Origin: Sphingosinicella sp. LHD-64
GTDB taxonomy: Bacteria; Pseudomonadota; Alphaproteobacteria; Sphingomonadales; Sphingomonadaceae
Assembly: GCF_031157375.1 (NCBI RefSeq)
Contig: NZ_JAVIFV010000001.1
Span: 930,001-994,000 of the forward strand
Reading direction: 5' to 3'
DNA: 64,000 nucleotides
Shown here: positions 24,977-33,462 of the stretch, one piece after another
How the letters are laid out: every line of letters begins with the position of its first letter
Numbering within the stretch: position 1 is the first letter of the stretch
Notes under the pieces: model-generated
Databases searched by the model: none
Told to the model about the DNA's origin: nothing
The model's input: the letters and a program-made list of their open reading frames with translations, nothing else
Program-made: the position numbers and the translations under genes

Positions 24977-26008
24977 ATGCAACGCCTTTGCGTGACCGAC
25001 ATGCACACTGCCGGAGAGCCGGTGCGGATCGTCACCGACGGCTATCCCGACCTTCCGGGCGCGACCATTCTCGAGAAACGCCGGGAAGCGATGCACCGGC
25101 ACGACGCGCTGCGGCGCATGCTGGTGCTGGAGCCGCGCGGGCACGCGGGCATGTATGGCGTCATTCCGGTCGCGCCGACGGACCCGCGCGCCGCCTTCGC
25201 GGCCTTGTTCATCCACGGCGAAGGCTACAGCACGATGTGCGGCCATGCGACGATCGCGCTCGGCAGATGGCTGGTGGAATCGGGCCGGGTCCCGGTGGCA
25301 GAGCCCGAGACCCGCTTCTGCATCGAGCTTCCCTGCGGTCTGGTCGAGATACGCTGCGCCGTGGAGAACGGTATCGTCCACCGCACCGCGTTCATAAGCG
25401 TCCCCGCCTTCCTCAGCCGCCGCGACGTCGCGATCGCGGTGCCGGGCCTCGGCCCGGTGCGATTCGATCTCGCTTATGGCGGCGCCTTCTACGCCGTTCT
25501 GCCGGCCAGCCGCCTCGGCCTGTCCTTCTGCGACGCACCGTTCGAGCGGCTGGTGTCGGCCGCGACGGCACTGACCGACGCCGCCCGCAGCGCGCTCGAC
25601 ATCGTCCACCCGGACGCGGAGGATCTCGGTTTCCTCTATGGCACCATCCTCACCGATGACGCCGCGCCACCCGCACCGACCTACAATCTGTGCGTGTTCG
25701 CCGATGGGCAGATCGATCGCAGCCCGACGGGCAGCGGGGTGACGGCGCGCATGGCGCGCGACCACGCGCTCGGCCTGATCCGACCGGGGCAGGAACGCCT
25801 TTTCTTCGGCCCGACGGGAATCGGATTTTCCGGATGCGTCACCCGGGCTGATGAACCCATCGACGGCACCGTGCGCGTGCTCGTATCGGGCAGGTCCCAC
25901 CACAGCGGCACGGCGGTGTTCGACATCGAGCCCGATGACCAACTTGGTGGCGGATTCACGCTGCCCAAGACATTCCGGGATGTCGCAGGCCGTGACGGAT
26001 GCGCCTGA
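24977..26008 (+). CDS. Proline-racemase-family enzyme, probable trans-3-hydroxy-L-proline dehydratase
   Basis: A 343-residue member of the proline racemase fold. The first catalytic residue is C88 in STMCGHATIALG. The position of the second catalytic cysteine is a threonine, T251 in DRSPTGSGVTARMA. Racemases and 4-hydroxyproline epimerases have Cys/Cys; Cys/Thr is the arrangement of trans-3-hydroxy-L-proline dehydratase (as in human L3HYPDH). The predicted reaction removes water to give delta1-pyrroline-2-carboxylate. It follows the reductase gene in the same operon. Peptidase, amidohydrolase and receptor genes of the same locus would supply hydroxyproline from peptides. Confidence 0.85.
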   Translation: MQRLCVTDMHTAGEPVRIVTDGYPDLPGATILEKRREAMHRHDALRRMLVLEPRGHAGMYGVIPVAPTDPRAAFAALFIHGEGYSTMCGHATIALGRWLVESGRVPVAEPETRFCIELPCGLVEIRCAVENGIVHRTAFISVPAFLSRRDVAIAVPGLGPVRFDLAYGGAFYAVLPASRLGLSFCDAPFERLVSAATALTDAARSALDIVHPDAEDLGFLYGTILTDDAAPPAPTYNLCVFADGQIDRSPTGSGVTARMARDHALGLIRPGQERLFFGPTGIGFSGCVTRADEPIDGTVRVLVSGRSHHSGTAVFDIEPDDQLGGGFTLPKTFRDVAGRDGCA

Positions 26009-26063
26009 TGACCCTGCGCCTGTTCGCTATCGCCTCGCGCCCAGGAGCAGGTTAGAGGACCCT

Positions 26064-26459
26064 ATGCCGAAGTCCGCCACCGAGGTGATGCAGGAAGTCC
26101 TGCTCGCCGCCGTCACCGATGCGATCGTCGCGCTCAAGGATGCGTCGAAGGGCGTGCCGAATATCTTGCTCCGCGATCTGGGCGCGATCCATGCCAACAC
26201 GACCTTCGCCGATCTGCCGCCGGCGCTGCAGGCGGCGATCACCGCCAGCGTCCGGAGCGGCTTCAACCGGCTGCTGAAGGAAGGTTATTCGGTTTCGATC
26301 GGGTCGGGACCGGGCGCCGCGCCGACACGGCCGCAAACCGGCGGACGGGAGGATGGCCGGCGACCGAGACCCAATGGTCCGCGCAAGCCGGGCGGGCACC
26401 GGAATACGCCGCGAGGCAGCCGCCCCGGCGGAGGCAAGCCGCCGCGCAAGCCGCAATAG
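26064..26459 (+). CDS. Small protein with basic Pro/Gly/Arg-rich tail
   Basis: A 131-residue protein with AGAGGA before the ATG. Residues 1-80 look folded and helical (EVMQEVLLAAVTDAIVALKD, FADLPPALQAAITASVRSGF, NRLLKEGYSVSIG). Residues 85-131 are a disordered basic tail of Arg, Pro, Gly and Lys that could bind nucleic acid. I do not recognise the family. It is convergent with proC. Confidence 0.7.
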   Translation: MPKSATEVMQEVLLAAVTDAIVALKDASKGVPNILLRDLGAIHANTTFADLPPALQAAITASVRSGFNRLLKEGYSVSIGSGPGAAPTRPQTGGREDGRRPRPNGPRKPGGHRNTPRGSRPGGGKPPRKPQ

Positions 26460-26476
26460 CAACTCCGATCGCGGCG

Positions 26477-27298
26477 CTATTCCTTCCGGCGTGCCTCGGC
26501 CGCGATCTCGAGGCTGCGGCGGCGTGACGCCTCGAGCGTGCGAACGACGAGATCGCTCAGCGCACCGTCGGAATCGAGGACCTTGAGGCCGGCCTCGGTC
26601 GTCCCGCCAGGACTCGTCACCTGCCGTGCGAGTTCGGACGGGTCGGTATTGGCGGATCGGGCAAGAATGGCGGCTCCCTCCACGGTTGCGAGCGCGAGAT
26701 GCAGCGCCCGGTCTTTCGGGAAGCCCAGCTTCGCGCCACCTTCGGCCAGCGCGTCGATGAAACGATAGACAAGGGCCGGGCCGCTTCCCGCCAGGGTGGT
26801 GACGAGGTTGAACAAGGTCTCGTCATCGAACCATTCGGCATGGCCGAGCGGCGCCATCAGGCCGGTTGTGAGGTTGCGCGCGGCCAGATCGTCGCTGTCG
26901 CTGAAGAGACCGATAACCCCCTTGCCGAGGCGAACGGGCAAATTCGGCATCGCCCGAATGATCGTCCGCGGCACCGGAAAACGCATCCTGAGCGACGCCA
27001 GCTCGACGCCGGCGAGGATCGAGACGAGGATCGTTTCCTCGTCGAGGATTGGCGCCAGCGCGTCCGCCACGACATCGAGCTGGTAGGGCTTCATGCCGAG
27101 CAGCACGATCGCCGGCACTTCATCCTCGGGATAATCGGTGGTGACGCGAACGCCCTCTCCGATCGGGCGACCGCTCGGCCGGATCACGCTGACATGGGCC
27201 GGATCGATACCCTCCTCGATCCAGCGCGCCAGCATCGCACCCGCCATGTTGCCGCAGCCGGCGAGCCAGAGCGGTCCGGGAAGGAGGGGATCAGCCAT
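26477..27298 (-). CDS. proC: Pyrroline-5-carboxylate reductase
   Basis: A 273-residue cytosolic enzyme for the last step of proline synthesis. The N-terminal Rossmann fold has LAGCGNMAGAMLARW; the C-terminal dimerisation domain carries LVTTLAGSGPALVYRFIDAL and the ProC signature ARQVTSPGGTTEAGLKVLD. ATG at 27298 (MADPLLPG) has GGAG nearby; an ATG 12 codons upstream is less likely. In relatives it sits next to ybjN; here 1.5 kb of repeat-rich DNA separates the two. Confidence 0.95.
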   Translation of the reverse strand: MADPLLPGPLWLAGCGNMAGAMLARWIEEGIDPAHVSVIRPSGRPIGEGVRVTTDYPEDEVPAIVLLGMKPYQLDVVADALAPILDEETILVSILAGVELASLRMRFPVPRTIIRAMPNLPVRLGKGVIGLFSDSDDLAARNLTTGLMAPLGHAEWFDDETLFNLVTTLAGSGPALVYRFIDALAEGGAKLGFPKDRALHLALATVEGAAILARSANTDPSELARQVTSPGGTTEAGLKVLDSDGALSDLVVRTLEASRRRSLEIAAEARRKE

Positions 27299-27308
27299 GG
27301 CGGCTCCG

Positions 27309-27731
27309 TTACTGCGATCGGCCGCCCGCGTCACGCCCTTCGGCGGGGCTCGGGGCGGGCCCTTCGACTTCGCTCAGGACAGGCGGAAGTTTCATAACGT
27401 CCGAAAGTTCGCGGTGCCCACAGGGCTTTCGGGCGGGGTCGCCGCGTTCGGCGCCGGGAGGTTCAGCGGCAAGGAACAAGGCGGCCGCGCAGGCACGGGC
27501 GAAGCCTTCGGCGCCGGGGCGGCGGCGCAGCGCGCAGGCGCTCTGCGGGGTCATCCTCGCCAGCGCCGCGGCCCGCCCGCCATGGCCGGTCGCGGCGAGC
27601 GCGAGGACGTAGCAGCGCTGACGCGCCGGCGTCCACCCGTCGCGCCGGGCACGGAGCGGGACGGGCGCGAAGGTCAGGAGCGCAAGGAGATGTGCGGGAA
27701 TCCGGGGTGGAGGATCGGGATGCTGTTCCAT
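27309..27731 (-). CDS. HTH-like small protein with repeat-derived C-terminus
   Basis: A 140-residue product. Residues 1-80 contain DGWTPARQRCYVLALAATG and RMTPQSACALRRRPGAEGFA, which reads like the helix-turn-helix domain of a small protein family common in sphingomonads (usually '...AGSVTAAARAVGMSRESAYRLR...'). The motif is degraded here. The last 30 residues (PPVLSEVEGPAPSPAEG) are the translation of a dispersed REP-like element, so the true end was lost. I regard it as a decaying gene. Confidence 0.45.
   Translation of the reverse strand: MEQHPDPPPRIPAHLLALLTFAPVPLRARRDGWTPARQRCYVLALAATGHGGRAAALARMTPQSACALRRRPGAEGFARACAAALFLAAEPPGAERGDPARKPCGHRELSDVMKLPPVLSEVEGPAPSPAEGRDAGGRSQ
27360..27384. 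repeat. REP-like dispersed element
   Basis: The sequence starting CCCTTCGACTTCGCTCAGG matches a dispersed repeat seen in many sphingomonad genomes, usually read through as 'LSEVEG' in adjacent reading frames. It forms the end of the truncated gene here. Confidence 0.6.
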
Positions 27732-27836
27732 CCGTCAGCTTGGATCAGAAGAAATCCTATTTGTATCCAACAATCGTACCGGGCAGCATTCGCGCCATGC
27801 AGGCGCTCGCCTGCGTCTGGGCTGAAGGCCCCATAT

Positions 27837-27928
27837 TTCACGCGAAGACGCAAAGACGCGAAGGGCCGGAGAGGCGCATCGGCTTATGCGTTCCTCGGAC
27901 TCTTTGCGCCTTCGCGTCTTTGCGTGAA
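27837..27928. repeat. 92-bp inverted-repeat element (MITE/REP-like)
   Basis: Two arms of about 27 bases, starting TTCACGCGAAGACGC and ending TTTGCGTGAA, face each other around a 38-base centre. The arms are themselves built of repeated ACGCGAAG/ACGCAAAG units. It encodes nothing and lies in the low-GC interval between proC and ybjN. Confidence 0.7.
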
Positions 27929-27996
27929 TAGCTGCCGCCGAAACGGCAATGGGTTTGAATTAGGTATCGTGTCCTCGCAACTGCGGGGGAAGGGGG

Positions 27997-28553
27997 TTAT
28001 GGTGCCGGAGAGCTATTCTCACTACGAAGACTAATGCTCGTGGCGATTATCTCGGTCAGACGTAGATAACCAAGATCCGATGGGGGGACGCCTTCGAGAT
28101 TTACATTGATGGCCGTCCATCCGCCTTCTTCAAGTTCATCAGTCAATGCCAATGTCATCGTGCGTGGCTCGCCAGTAGGCGCGCCGCTTTGGTCAGTTTT
28201 GCCATAGGTTATGCGAAGCTCGCCTCGATTGATCGTAGCCCTTGTCGGATTTCCAGACCTCAGTCGGACGCGAGAGCCGTTCGCATAAGGGCGGACATCC
28301 TGAAGACTTACAGTCAGCGTGCCGATAGTGCTTCCTATGTCAACGAAGCCGCTGCTGCCAGGCGTAAGCTGAGCAGATCGGTAAGATTCTGATTCGAGAC
28401 GTGAAACTTGACCCCGCAATTCCGCTACCTCTCTTCTGAGGATAGCCACATCTGAATTTAGGTCAACGATCTCGCCAGCCCTTGTTAATTCGGATGCGGT
28501 ATCCTCTCACATCCGGCAAGCCCAATCGCAGCCAATATGATGACTATACGCAT
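27997..28553 (-). pseudogene. Frameshifted lipoprotein gene (DUF3251-like)
   Basis: Bases 28553-28509 encode MRIVIILAAIGLAGC, a textbook lipoprotein signal ending in a lipobox, then hit TAA after eight more codons. One base shifted, from about 28505 on, the reading continues DTASELTRAGEIVDLNSD into a 150-residue open frame (GTG at 28449) with a coiled coil (VAILRREVAELRGQVSRLES) and a C-terminal domain with SLQDVRPYANGSRVRLRSGN, similar to the YajI/DUF3251 lipoproteins. A single missing base at TGTGAGAGGATA (28502-28513) explains the break. It may be a real pseudogene or a sequencing error. Lower GC than its neighbours. Confidence 0.65.
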
Positions 28554-28838
28554 CTCCGATCCTCCCCAGCGCCTTATACCTCATCCGAAACGAGCCGCAT
28601 CTTCCCAGTAGAAACGCTAACAGGACAAGTGGGTTAGTTGCGGAACAATGGGACTGGTAGATCGCTTTGGCGAATCATCGACTTGAGAGTGCCGGGTTCA
28701 ATTCCCAGGACACAATACTCAATTGCAAGTCAGTACACCGTCACCGAAATTGAAGCGACGAAGCATCCAGAAATGGCACCGCCCTGCTGGATTGCTTCGC
28801 TCCGCTCGCAATGACGAGAGGAGGCGTTTCGAAGCGCC
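28554..28838. other. Non-coding, lower-GC interval
   Basis: No convincing gene. It contains a T-arm-like fragment (GGGTTCAATTCCC near 28692) without a matching tRNA body, and a REP-like element at its right end. It looks like remnant DNA between the frameshifted lipoprotein and ybjN. Confidence 0.5.
28786..28815. repeat. REP-like dispersed element
   Basis: The stretch GATTGCTTCGCTCCGCTCGC followed by AATGACG is a widely dispersed repeat type in GC-rich proteobacteria. It lies directly behind ybjN. Confidence 0.55.
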
Positions 28839-29348
28839 TCAGGCCTCGCCCTGCGTCTCGATGAGGGCGGCGGCGATCGCTTCCTGGGGGGTCTTGTCGG
28901 CCCACAGGACGAACTGGAAGACCGGGTAGAAGCGCTCGCATTCCTCGATCGCCGCCTCGACCAGGGTCTCGGCCTGCTGGAGGCTCAGCGTCCCGCTGTC
29001 CTCGCCTTCCAGCAAGGCGGCGTGGCGGAAGAGGACGAGGCCCGAGGCCGACCAGAGCTCGAAATGGCCGAGCCAGAGCTGCTCGTTGATCAGGCCGATC
29101 GTCTCGTAGGTCGCGTCGCGCTTCTCGGCCGAGACGCGGATGTCGGGGAGCGCGAGGAACTGGAGGACGTGGTCCTCCGGCCGCCAGATCGCACGCAGCT
29201 CGTACTGCGTCCAGCTGCCCTGGAAGCTGGAGACGATCTCGTCGTCGCCGCTGCGCTCGAAATCCCAGCCGAGCGCCGTATAATAGGTCTCGAGCATGTC
29301 GATAGGCGCGCTGGCCTCCCGCTCGAGCTCATATTCATCCATATTCAT
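28839..29348 (-). CDS. YbjN domain-containing protein
   Basis: A 169-residue cytosolic protein of the YbjN family (type III secretion chaperone-like fold). Typical blocks are LETYYTALGWDFERSGDDEI, LRAIWRPEDHVLQFLALPD and INEQLWLGHFELW. YbjN proteins affect motility and stress responses in enterobacteria; the alphaproteobacterial role is unknown. ATG at 29348 has GGGA upstream; MDEYE two codons further is an alternative. Followed upstream on the same strand by the UbiK-like and TspO genes. Confidence 0.88.
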   Translation of the reverse strand: MNMDEYELEREASAPIDMLETYYTALGWDFERSGDDEIVSSFQGSWTQYELRAIWRPEDHVLQFLALPDIRVSAEKRDATYETIGLINEQLWLGHFELWSASGLVLFRHAALLEGEDSGTLSLQQAETLVEAAIEECERFYPVFQFVLWADKTPQEAIAAALIETQGEA

Positions 29349-29447
29349 AAAGCGATCCCGGCCCGCTTTTGTTCGCATTAACTGCCTTTCCCCGCGGCAA
29401 AGCGCAAGAAAGGCCGTGGCACGCCGTCAAAGAAAATTGTGGATAGG

Positions 29448-29738
29448 TCAGGCGCCCTTGCCGGGCGGCTTGCGTTTGGATGCGGCCTTTTCGGCCGGTG
29501 CAACAGTCTCGAGAGCAGCGATCCGCGCCTTCAGCGCCTCGTTTTCCTCGCGCGCGGCGATAGCCATCGCCTTCACCGCCTCGAACTCTTCGCGGCTCAC
29601 CATATCGAGCCCGCCGACCCATTCGCGCGCACGCTCCTGCATCGCGCTCTGCGCCTCGCGGGTCATGCCGGCGACGGTGCCGGCGGCGCCGTTCAGAACC
29701 TTCACGAAATCGTCGAACAACTTATTCTGGGACTGCAT
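29448..29738 (-). CDS. UbiK/BMFP-type accessory factor
   Basis: A 96-residue helical protein. LFDDFVKVLNGAAGTVAGM is the amphipathic membrane-binding helix and VSREEFEAVKAMAIAAREEN the coiled coil of the BMFP/UbiK family, followed by a Lys-rich tail. UbiK assists the ubiquinone biosynthesis complex in the cytosol and binds lipids. GGGAGGA lies six bases before the ATG at 29738. It is 21 bases from tspO and probably cotranscribed. Confidence 0.85.
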   Translation of the reverse strand: MQSQNKLFDDFVKVLNGAAGTVAGMTREAQSAMQERAREWVGGLDMVSREEFEAVKAMAIAAREENEALKARIAALETVAPAEKAASKRKPPGKGA

Positions 29739-29759
29739 CGCACGTCCTCCCAAACCCAA

Positions 29760-30314
29760 TCAGAGCGAGATATCGGTGCTTGCGGCGCCGGGCGCAAGCG
29801 TTTCGGCGCCGGGGTTGAGGACGAGGATCTGGAAATTGAGCGCGGCGGCGAGCATCAGCCAGCCGAGACAGGGGAAGAGCAGCAACGCCGCAAGCGGCCG
29901 GATTCGCCAGATGAACAGGATCATCGCGACCGCCACGACGATCATCGCCGCGATCAGCGAAAGCGCCAATGACATCTCGTGCATGCCGAAGAAGACCGGC
30001 GACCAGGCGAGGTTGAGGGCAAGCTGAAGCCCGAACAGGACCAGCGCCCGCTCCCGCCCCCGCGCGCCCCTGGCGTGGAGCACCATCGCCAACGACAGGC
30101 CAAGCAGGATGTAGACCAGGGTCCAGGCTGCGCCAAACGCCCAGCCCGGCGGCATGAAAGCCGGCTTGTCGAGCGCGGCGAACCAGGGATTGTCGTAGCC
30201 CGACCCCGACAGTGCGCCGGACAGGGTCCCGAGCAGCACCACGGCGGGGACGGTCACCAGCGCATAGCGCAGGAAGCTCATGCGGAGCTGCGATTTCGAA
30301 GCGAGTCCCGTCAT
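29760..30314 (-). CDS. tspO: TspO/MBR family tryptophan-rich sensory protein
   Basis: A 184-residue inner or outer membrane protein with five helices. Family motifs include NPWFAALDKPAFMPPGWAFG, AWTLVYILLGLSLAMV, LFGLQLALNLAWSPVFFG and FIWRIRPLAALLLFPCLGW. TspO binds porphyrins and cholesterol-like ligands and modulates tetrapyrrole-dependent expression. Residue order and length (slightly long at the N-terminus) are normal. The RND permease stop lies 16 bases upstream on the same strand. Confidence 0.92.
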   Translation of the reverse strand: MTGLASKSQLRMSFLRYALVTVPAVVLLGTLSGALSGSGYDNPWFAALDKPAFMPPGWAFGAAWTLVYILLGLSLAMVLHARGARGRERALVLFGLQLALNLAWSPVFFGMHEMSLALSLIAAMIVVAVAMILFIWRIRPLAALLLFPCLGWLMLAAALNFQILVLNPGAETLAPGAASTDISL

Positions 30315-30330
30315 CCGGCCCCTTTTGCGT

Positions 30331-33300
30331 TCACTCGGCTGGATGCGGCTGCAGCCCGCCCGGCTGGTTCAACTGGGTCTCGAGCCGGCGGCTCACGGCG
30401 AGCGGCGAGCCGGTGAAACGCGCGAGACGCGAATAGAGCAACGGAATCAGGAAGAGGGTGATGACGGTCGCGATCGCGACGCCGAAGACGATGACCACGC
30501 CGATCGCCGAACGCGCGGCTGCGCCGGCCCCGGTCGCCAGCATCAGCGGCACCGCGCCCGCCACCGTCGCGATCGAGGTCATCAGGATCGGGCGCAGGCG
30601 CCGGCGGGCGGCATCGCGGATCGCGGTGCCGATATCGCGGCCCGCGTCGCGCAGCTGGTTGGCGAACTCGACGATCAGGATGCCGTTCTTGGCGGCGAGA
30701 CCGACGAGCATGACCAGGCCGACCTGGCTGTAGAGGTTCATCGTCTGGCCCATGATGGCGAGGCCGATCAGTCCGCCGGCGACGGCGAGCGGTACCGTCA
30801 TGATGATGACGCCGGGATGGACGAAGCTCTCGAACTGGGCGGCGAGTAGCAGGTAGACGACGAGAATGGTGAGACCGAACACCAGATAGATCGAGCCGCC
30901 CGCCTCGCGGAAAGACTGGCTTTCGCCGCGATAGCCGACCGCGGTCACCTCCGGCGCGGCCGCGGCCTGCGCCTCCATGAAATCGAGCGCCTCGCCCATC
31001 GAATAGCCGGGCGCGAGGCTGGCGCTGATCGTGATCGCCCGCAGCTTGTTGTAGCGGCCGAGATCGCGTGCGCCAGCCGCATCGTGCGTGCTCACGAGGT
31101 TGGAGAGCGGCACCAGGGTGCCGGTCCGGCTGCGCACATAGATCTGGGCGAGGTCGGTCTCGTTGGCGCGGGCCCCCTCCTCGGCCTGAACGACGACGCG
31201 ATACTCCTCGCCGCGGTCGAGATAGGTGGAGACGCGGCGTGATCCGAGCAGGGTCTGGAGCGCATTCGACACGTCGGCCACCGAGACGCCGAGATCGCCG
31301 GCGCGGGCGGTGTTGACCTCGACCCGGAGCTGCGGCTTGGTTTCCTTATAGTCGCTGTCGACGTTGATCAGCCCGGGATTCTGCGCCGCCGCAGCGAGGA
31401 TGCGGTCGCGGGCGGCGGCGAGCTCGGGATAGGTCGCGCCGGCGATCACGAAGTTGACCGGCTGGCCGCGCCCGCGGCTCAGGGAGTTGCGGATCGAGGC
31501 GTTGCCGCGCACCGCGGCGACCTGGCCGAGCTCGTGGTTGATCTGGTTGACGACGTCCTGCGTCGCAATGTCCCGTTCCTCCCAGGGCCTGAGGAAGATC
31601 GAGGCGGCGCCGCTGTTGAAATCGTCGCTCGCGCCGAAGCTGGCCGGCGCACGCGTGACGACGGTACGCACGATGCCTTCGTTGCCGTTCTGGCCGAGCA
31701 GCGGCAGAAGCCGCGTCTGGACCTCGCCCATATAGCGGTCCATCTCGGCGAAGCCGGTGCCTTCCGGGGCGTTCACGTTGACGTTGATGATGCCGGTGTC
31801 CTCGGTCGGCGCCAGCTCCGACTGGAGGGTGAAGAAGAGCGTGCCGGAGGCGGCCAGGAAGAGCGCGATCGCGATCGAAGGGATGAGCGGCTTGCGCAGC
31901 GCCCAGTCGAGACGGCGGGCGTAGAAATACTCGAGCTGCTTGAAGCGCCGGTCGATCCAGGCGGCGAGGCCCTTGCGTTCCTCGTGACGCAGCAGCTTGG
32001 AGCAGAGCATCGGCGCCAGGCTAAGCGCGAAGAAGCCCGAGAAGGCGACCGCGCCGACCATCGCCGCGGCGAGTTCGCGGAACAGCAGGCCGGTCTGGCC
32101 GGCGATGAACATGATGGGCACGAACACCGCGCAGACGACGAGCGTCGTCGAAAGCACCGCGAAACCGACCTGACGGGTGCCGTTGAAGGCGGCGGCGAGC
32201 GGCGGCTCCCCTTCCTCGATCCGGTGATAGACGTTTTCCAGAACGACGATGGCGTCGTCGACGACGATGCCGATCGACAGGACCAGCGCCAGCAGCGTGA
32301 AGAGGTTGATCGAAAAGCCGAACATCCACAGCACGCCGAAGCTCGCGAGAATGCAGAGCGGCACCGTCACGGCCGGAATCAACGTCGCCCGCCAGCTGCC
32401 GAGGAACAGATAGATGACCAGCACGACCAGGATGGCGGCCTCGGCCAAGGTTCCCCACACCTTCTCGATGGCGCGTTCGATGAACATCGACTCGTCCGAG
32501 CCAACGGCGATCGACATGCCCTCGGGGAGGGTCGGTTCGATCTGCGCCATCATCGCCTTCGCCGCCTCGGCGACGGCGAGGGTGTTGGCGCCGGACTGGC
32601 GGACGATGCCGAGGCCGATCGCCGGATTTCCGTTGAGACGGAAGAAGCTGTAGGGATTTTCAGGTCCCTGCTCGATCCGGGCGACGTCGCCAAGCCGGAC
32701 GAGATAGCCGTCATTGCCGCGCCCGACGATCAGCTGACGGAACTGCTCGGCGGTGGCGAAGGGCCGGTCGACGCGCAGCGTGACATTCTGCTGTGTCGAT
32801 TCGATGCGGCCGGCGGGCAGCTCGACATTCTGGCTGCGCAGGGCATTCTCGATATCGGCCGGGGTGAGCCCGAAGGCGGCAAGCCGGGGCGGCTGGATCC
32901 AGACCCGCATGGCTGGACGCGCCTCGCCGCCGATGAAGACGCGCGCCACGCCGTCGATCGCGGAGAAGCGATCGAGCAGGTTGCGATCCACCCAATCGGA
33001 GAGCTGCAGCGGGGACCAGTCCGGCTTCGAAATCACAAGGAACAGGATCGGGAAGGCATCGGCGTCGACCTTGCGGACCTCGGACGACAGAACCTCGTCC
33101 GGCAGGTCTTCCGTCGCGGCGCCGACCCGATCGCGCACGTCGTTGGCGGCGGAATCGATGTCACGGCCGGGGGCGAACTCGATGGTGATGTCCGACTGGC
33201 CGTCCCGCGAGCGCGAGGTGATCGTCTGGAGCCCCTCGATGCCGGCGAGCTGCTCCTCGAGCACCTGGGTGACCCGGGTCTCGACCACGCTCGCCGCGGC

Positions 33301-33459
33301 GCCGATATAGCGGGTCTCGACCGACACGATTGGCGGGTCGACATCGGGAATCTCGCGGACCGAGAGACTGAAGAAGCCGACCAGTCCGATCACCGCGATC
33401 AGCATCGCGACGACCGCTGCGAAGACCGGCCGTTTGACGGAAAGGTCGGAGAGCTTCAT
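30331..33459 (-). CDS. RND efflux permease (HAE1 family)
   Basis: A 1042-residue inner-membrane proton-driven efflux pump. The proton-relay aspartates are in SIGIVVDDAIVVLENVYHR (TM4). Porter-domain repeats follow each of two periplasmic loops, and GLAAKNGILIVEFANQLRD and GAAARSAIGVVIVFGVAIAT mark TM10-12. It forms a pair with the adaptor gene three bases upstream. No outer-membrane channel gene is adjacent, so a TolC-like protein encoded elsewhere must complete the pump. The substrate is not predictable. Confidence 0.94.
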   Translation of the reverse strand: MKLSDLSVKRPVFAAVVAMLIAVIGLVGFFSLSVREIPDVDPPIVSVETRYIGAAASVVETRVTQVLEEQLAGIEGLQTITSRSRDGQSDITIEFAPGRDIDSAANDVRDRVGAATEDLPDEVLSSEVRKVDADAFPILFLVISKPDWSPLQLSDWVDRNLLDRFSAIDGVARVFIGGEARPAMRVWIQPPRLAAFGLTPADIENALRSQNVELPAGRIESTQQNVTLRVDRPFATAEQFRQLIVGRGNDGYLVRLGDVARIEQGPENPYSFFRLNGNPAIGLGIVRQSGANTLAVAEAAKAMMAQIEPTLPEGMSIAVGSDESMFIERAIEKVWGTLAEAAILVVLVIYLFLGSWRATLIPAVTVPLCILASFGVLWMFGFSINLFTLLALVLSIGIVVDDAIVVLENVYHRIEEGEPPLAAAFNGTRQVGFAVLSTTLVVCAVFVPIMFIAGQTGLLFRELAAAMVGAVAFSGFFALSLAPMLCSKLLRHEERKGLAAWIDRRFKQLEYFYARRLDWALRKPLIPSIAIALFLAASGTLFFTLQSELAPTEDTGIINVNVNAPEGTGFAEMDRYMGEVQTRLLPLLGQNGNEGIVRTVVTRAPASFGASDDFNSGAASIFLRPWEERDIATQDVVNQINHELGQVAAVRGNASIRNSLSRGRGQPVNFVIAGATYPELAAARDRILAAAAQNPGLINVDSDYKETKPQLRVEVNTARAGDLGVSVADVSNALQTLLGSRRVSTYLDRGEEYRVVVQAEEGARANETDLAQIYVRSRTGTLVPLSNLVSTHDAAGARDLGRYNKLRAITISASLAPGYSMGEALDFMEAQAAAAPEVTAVGYRGESQSFREAGGSIYLVFGLTILVVYLLLAAQFESFVHPGVIIMTVPLAVAGGLIGLAIMGQTMNLYSQVGLVMLVGLAAKNGILIVEFANQLRDAGRDIGTAIRDAARRRLRPILMTSIATVAGAVPLMLATGAGAAARSAIGVVIVFGVAIATVITLFLIPLLYSRLARFTGSPLAVSRRLETQLNQPGGLQPHPAE

Positions 33460-33462
33460 CGG

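Noticed and set aside
27692-27931. 79-codon frame ending in CAFASLRE
   Set aside because: Its C-terminal half is the translation of the 92-bp inverted-repeat element.
28640-28715. tRNA-like segment with GGGTTCAATTCCC T-loop
   Set aside because: The T-stem has a mismatch, no acceptor stem can be paired, and no proper anticodon arm is found upstream. At best a degenerate fragment.
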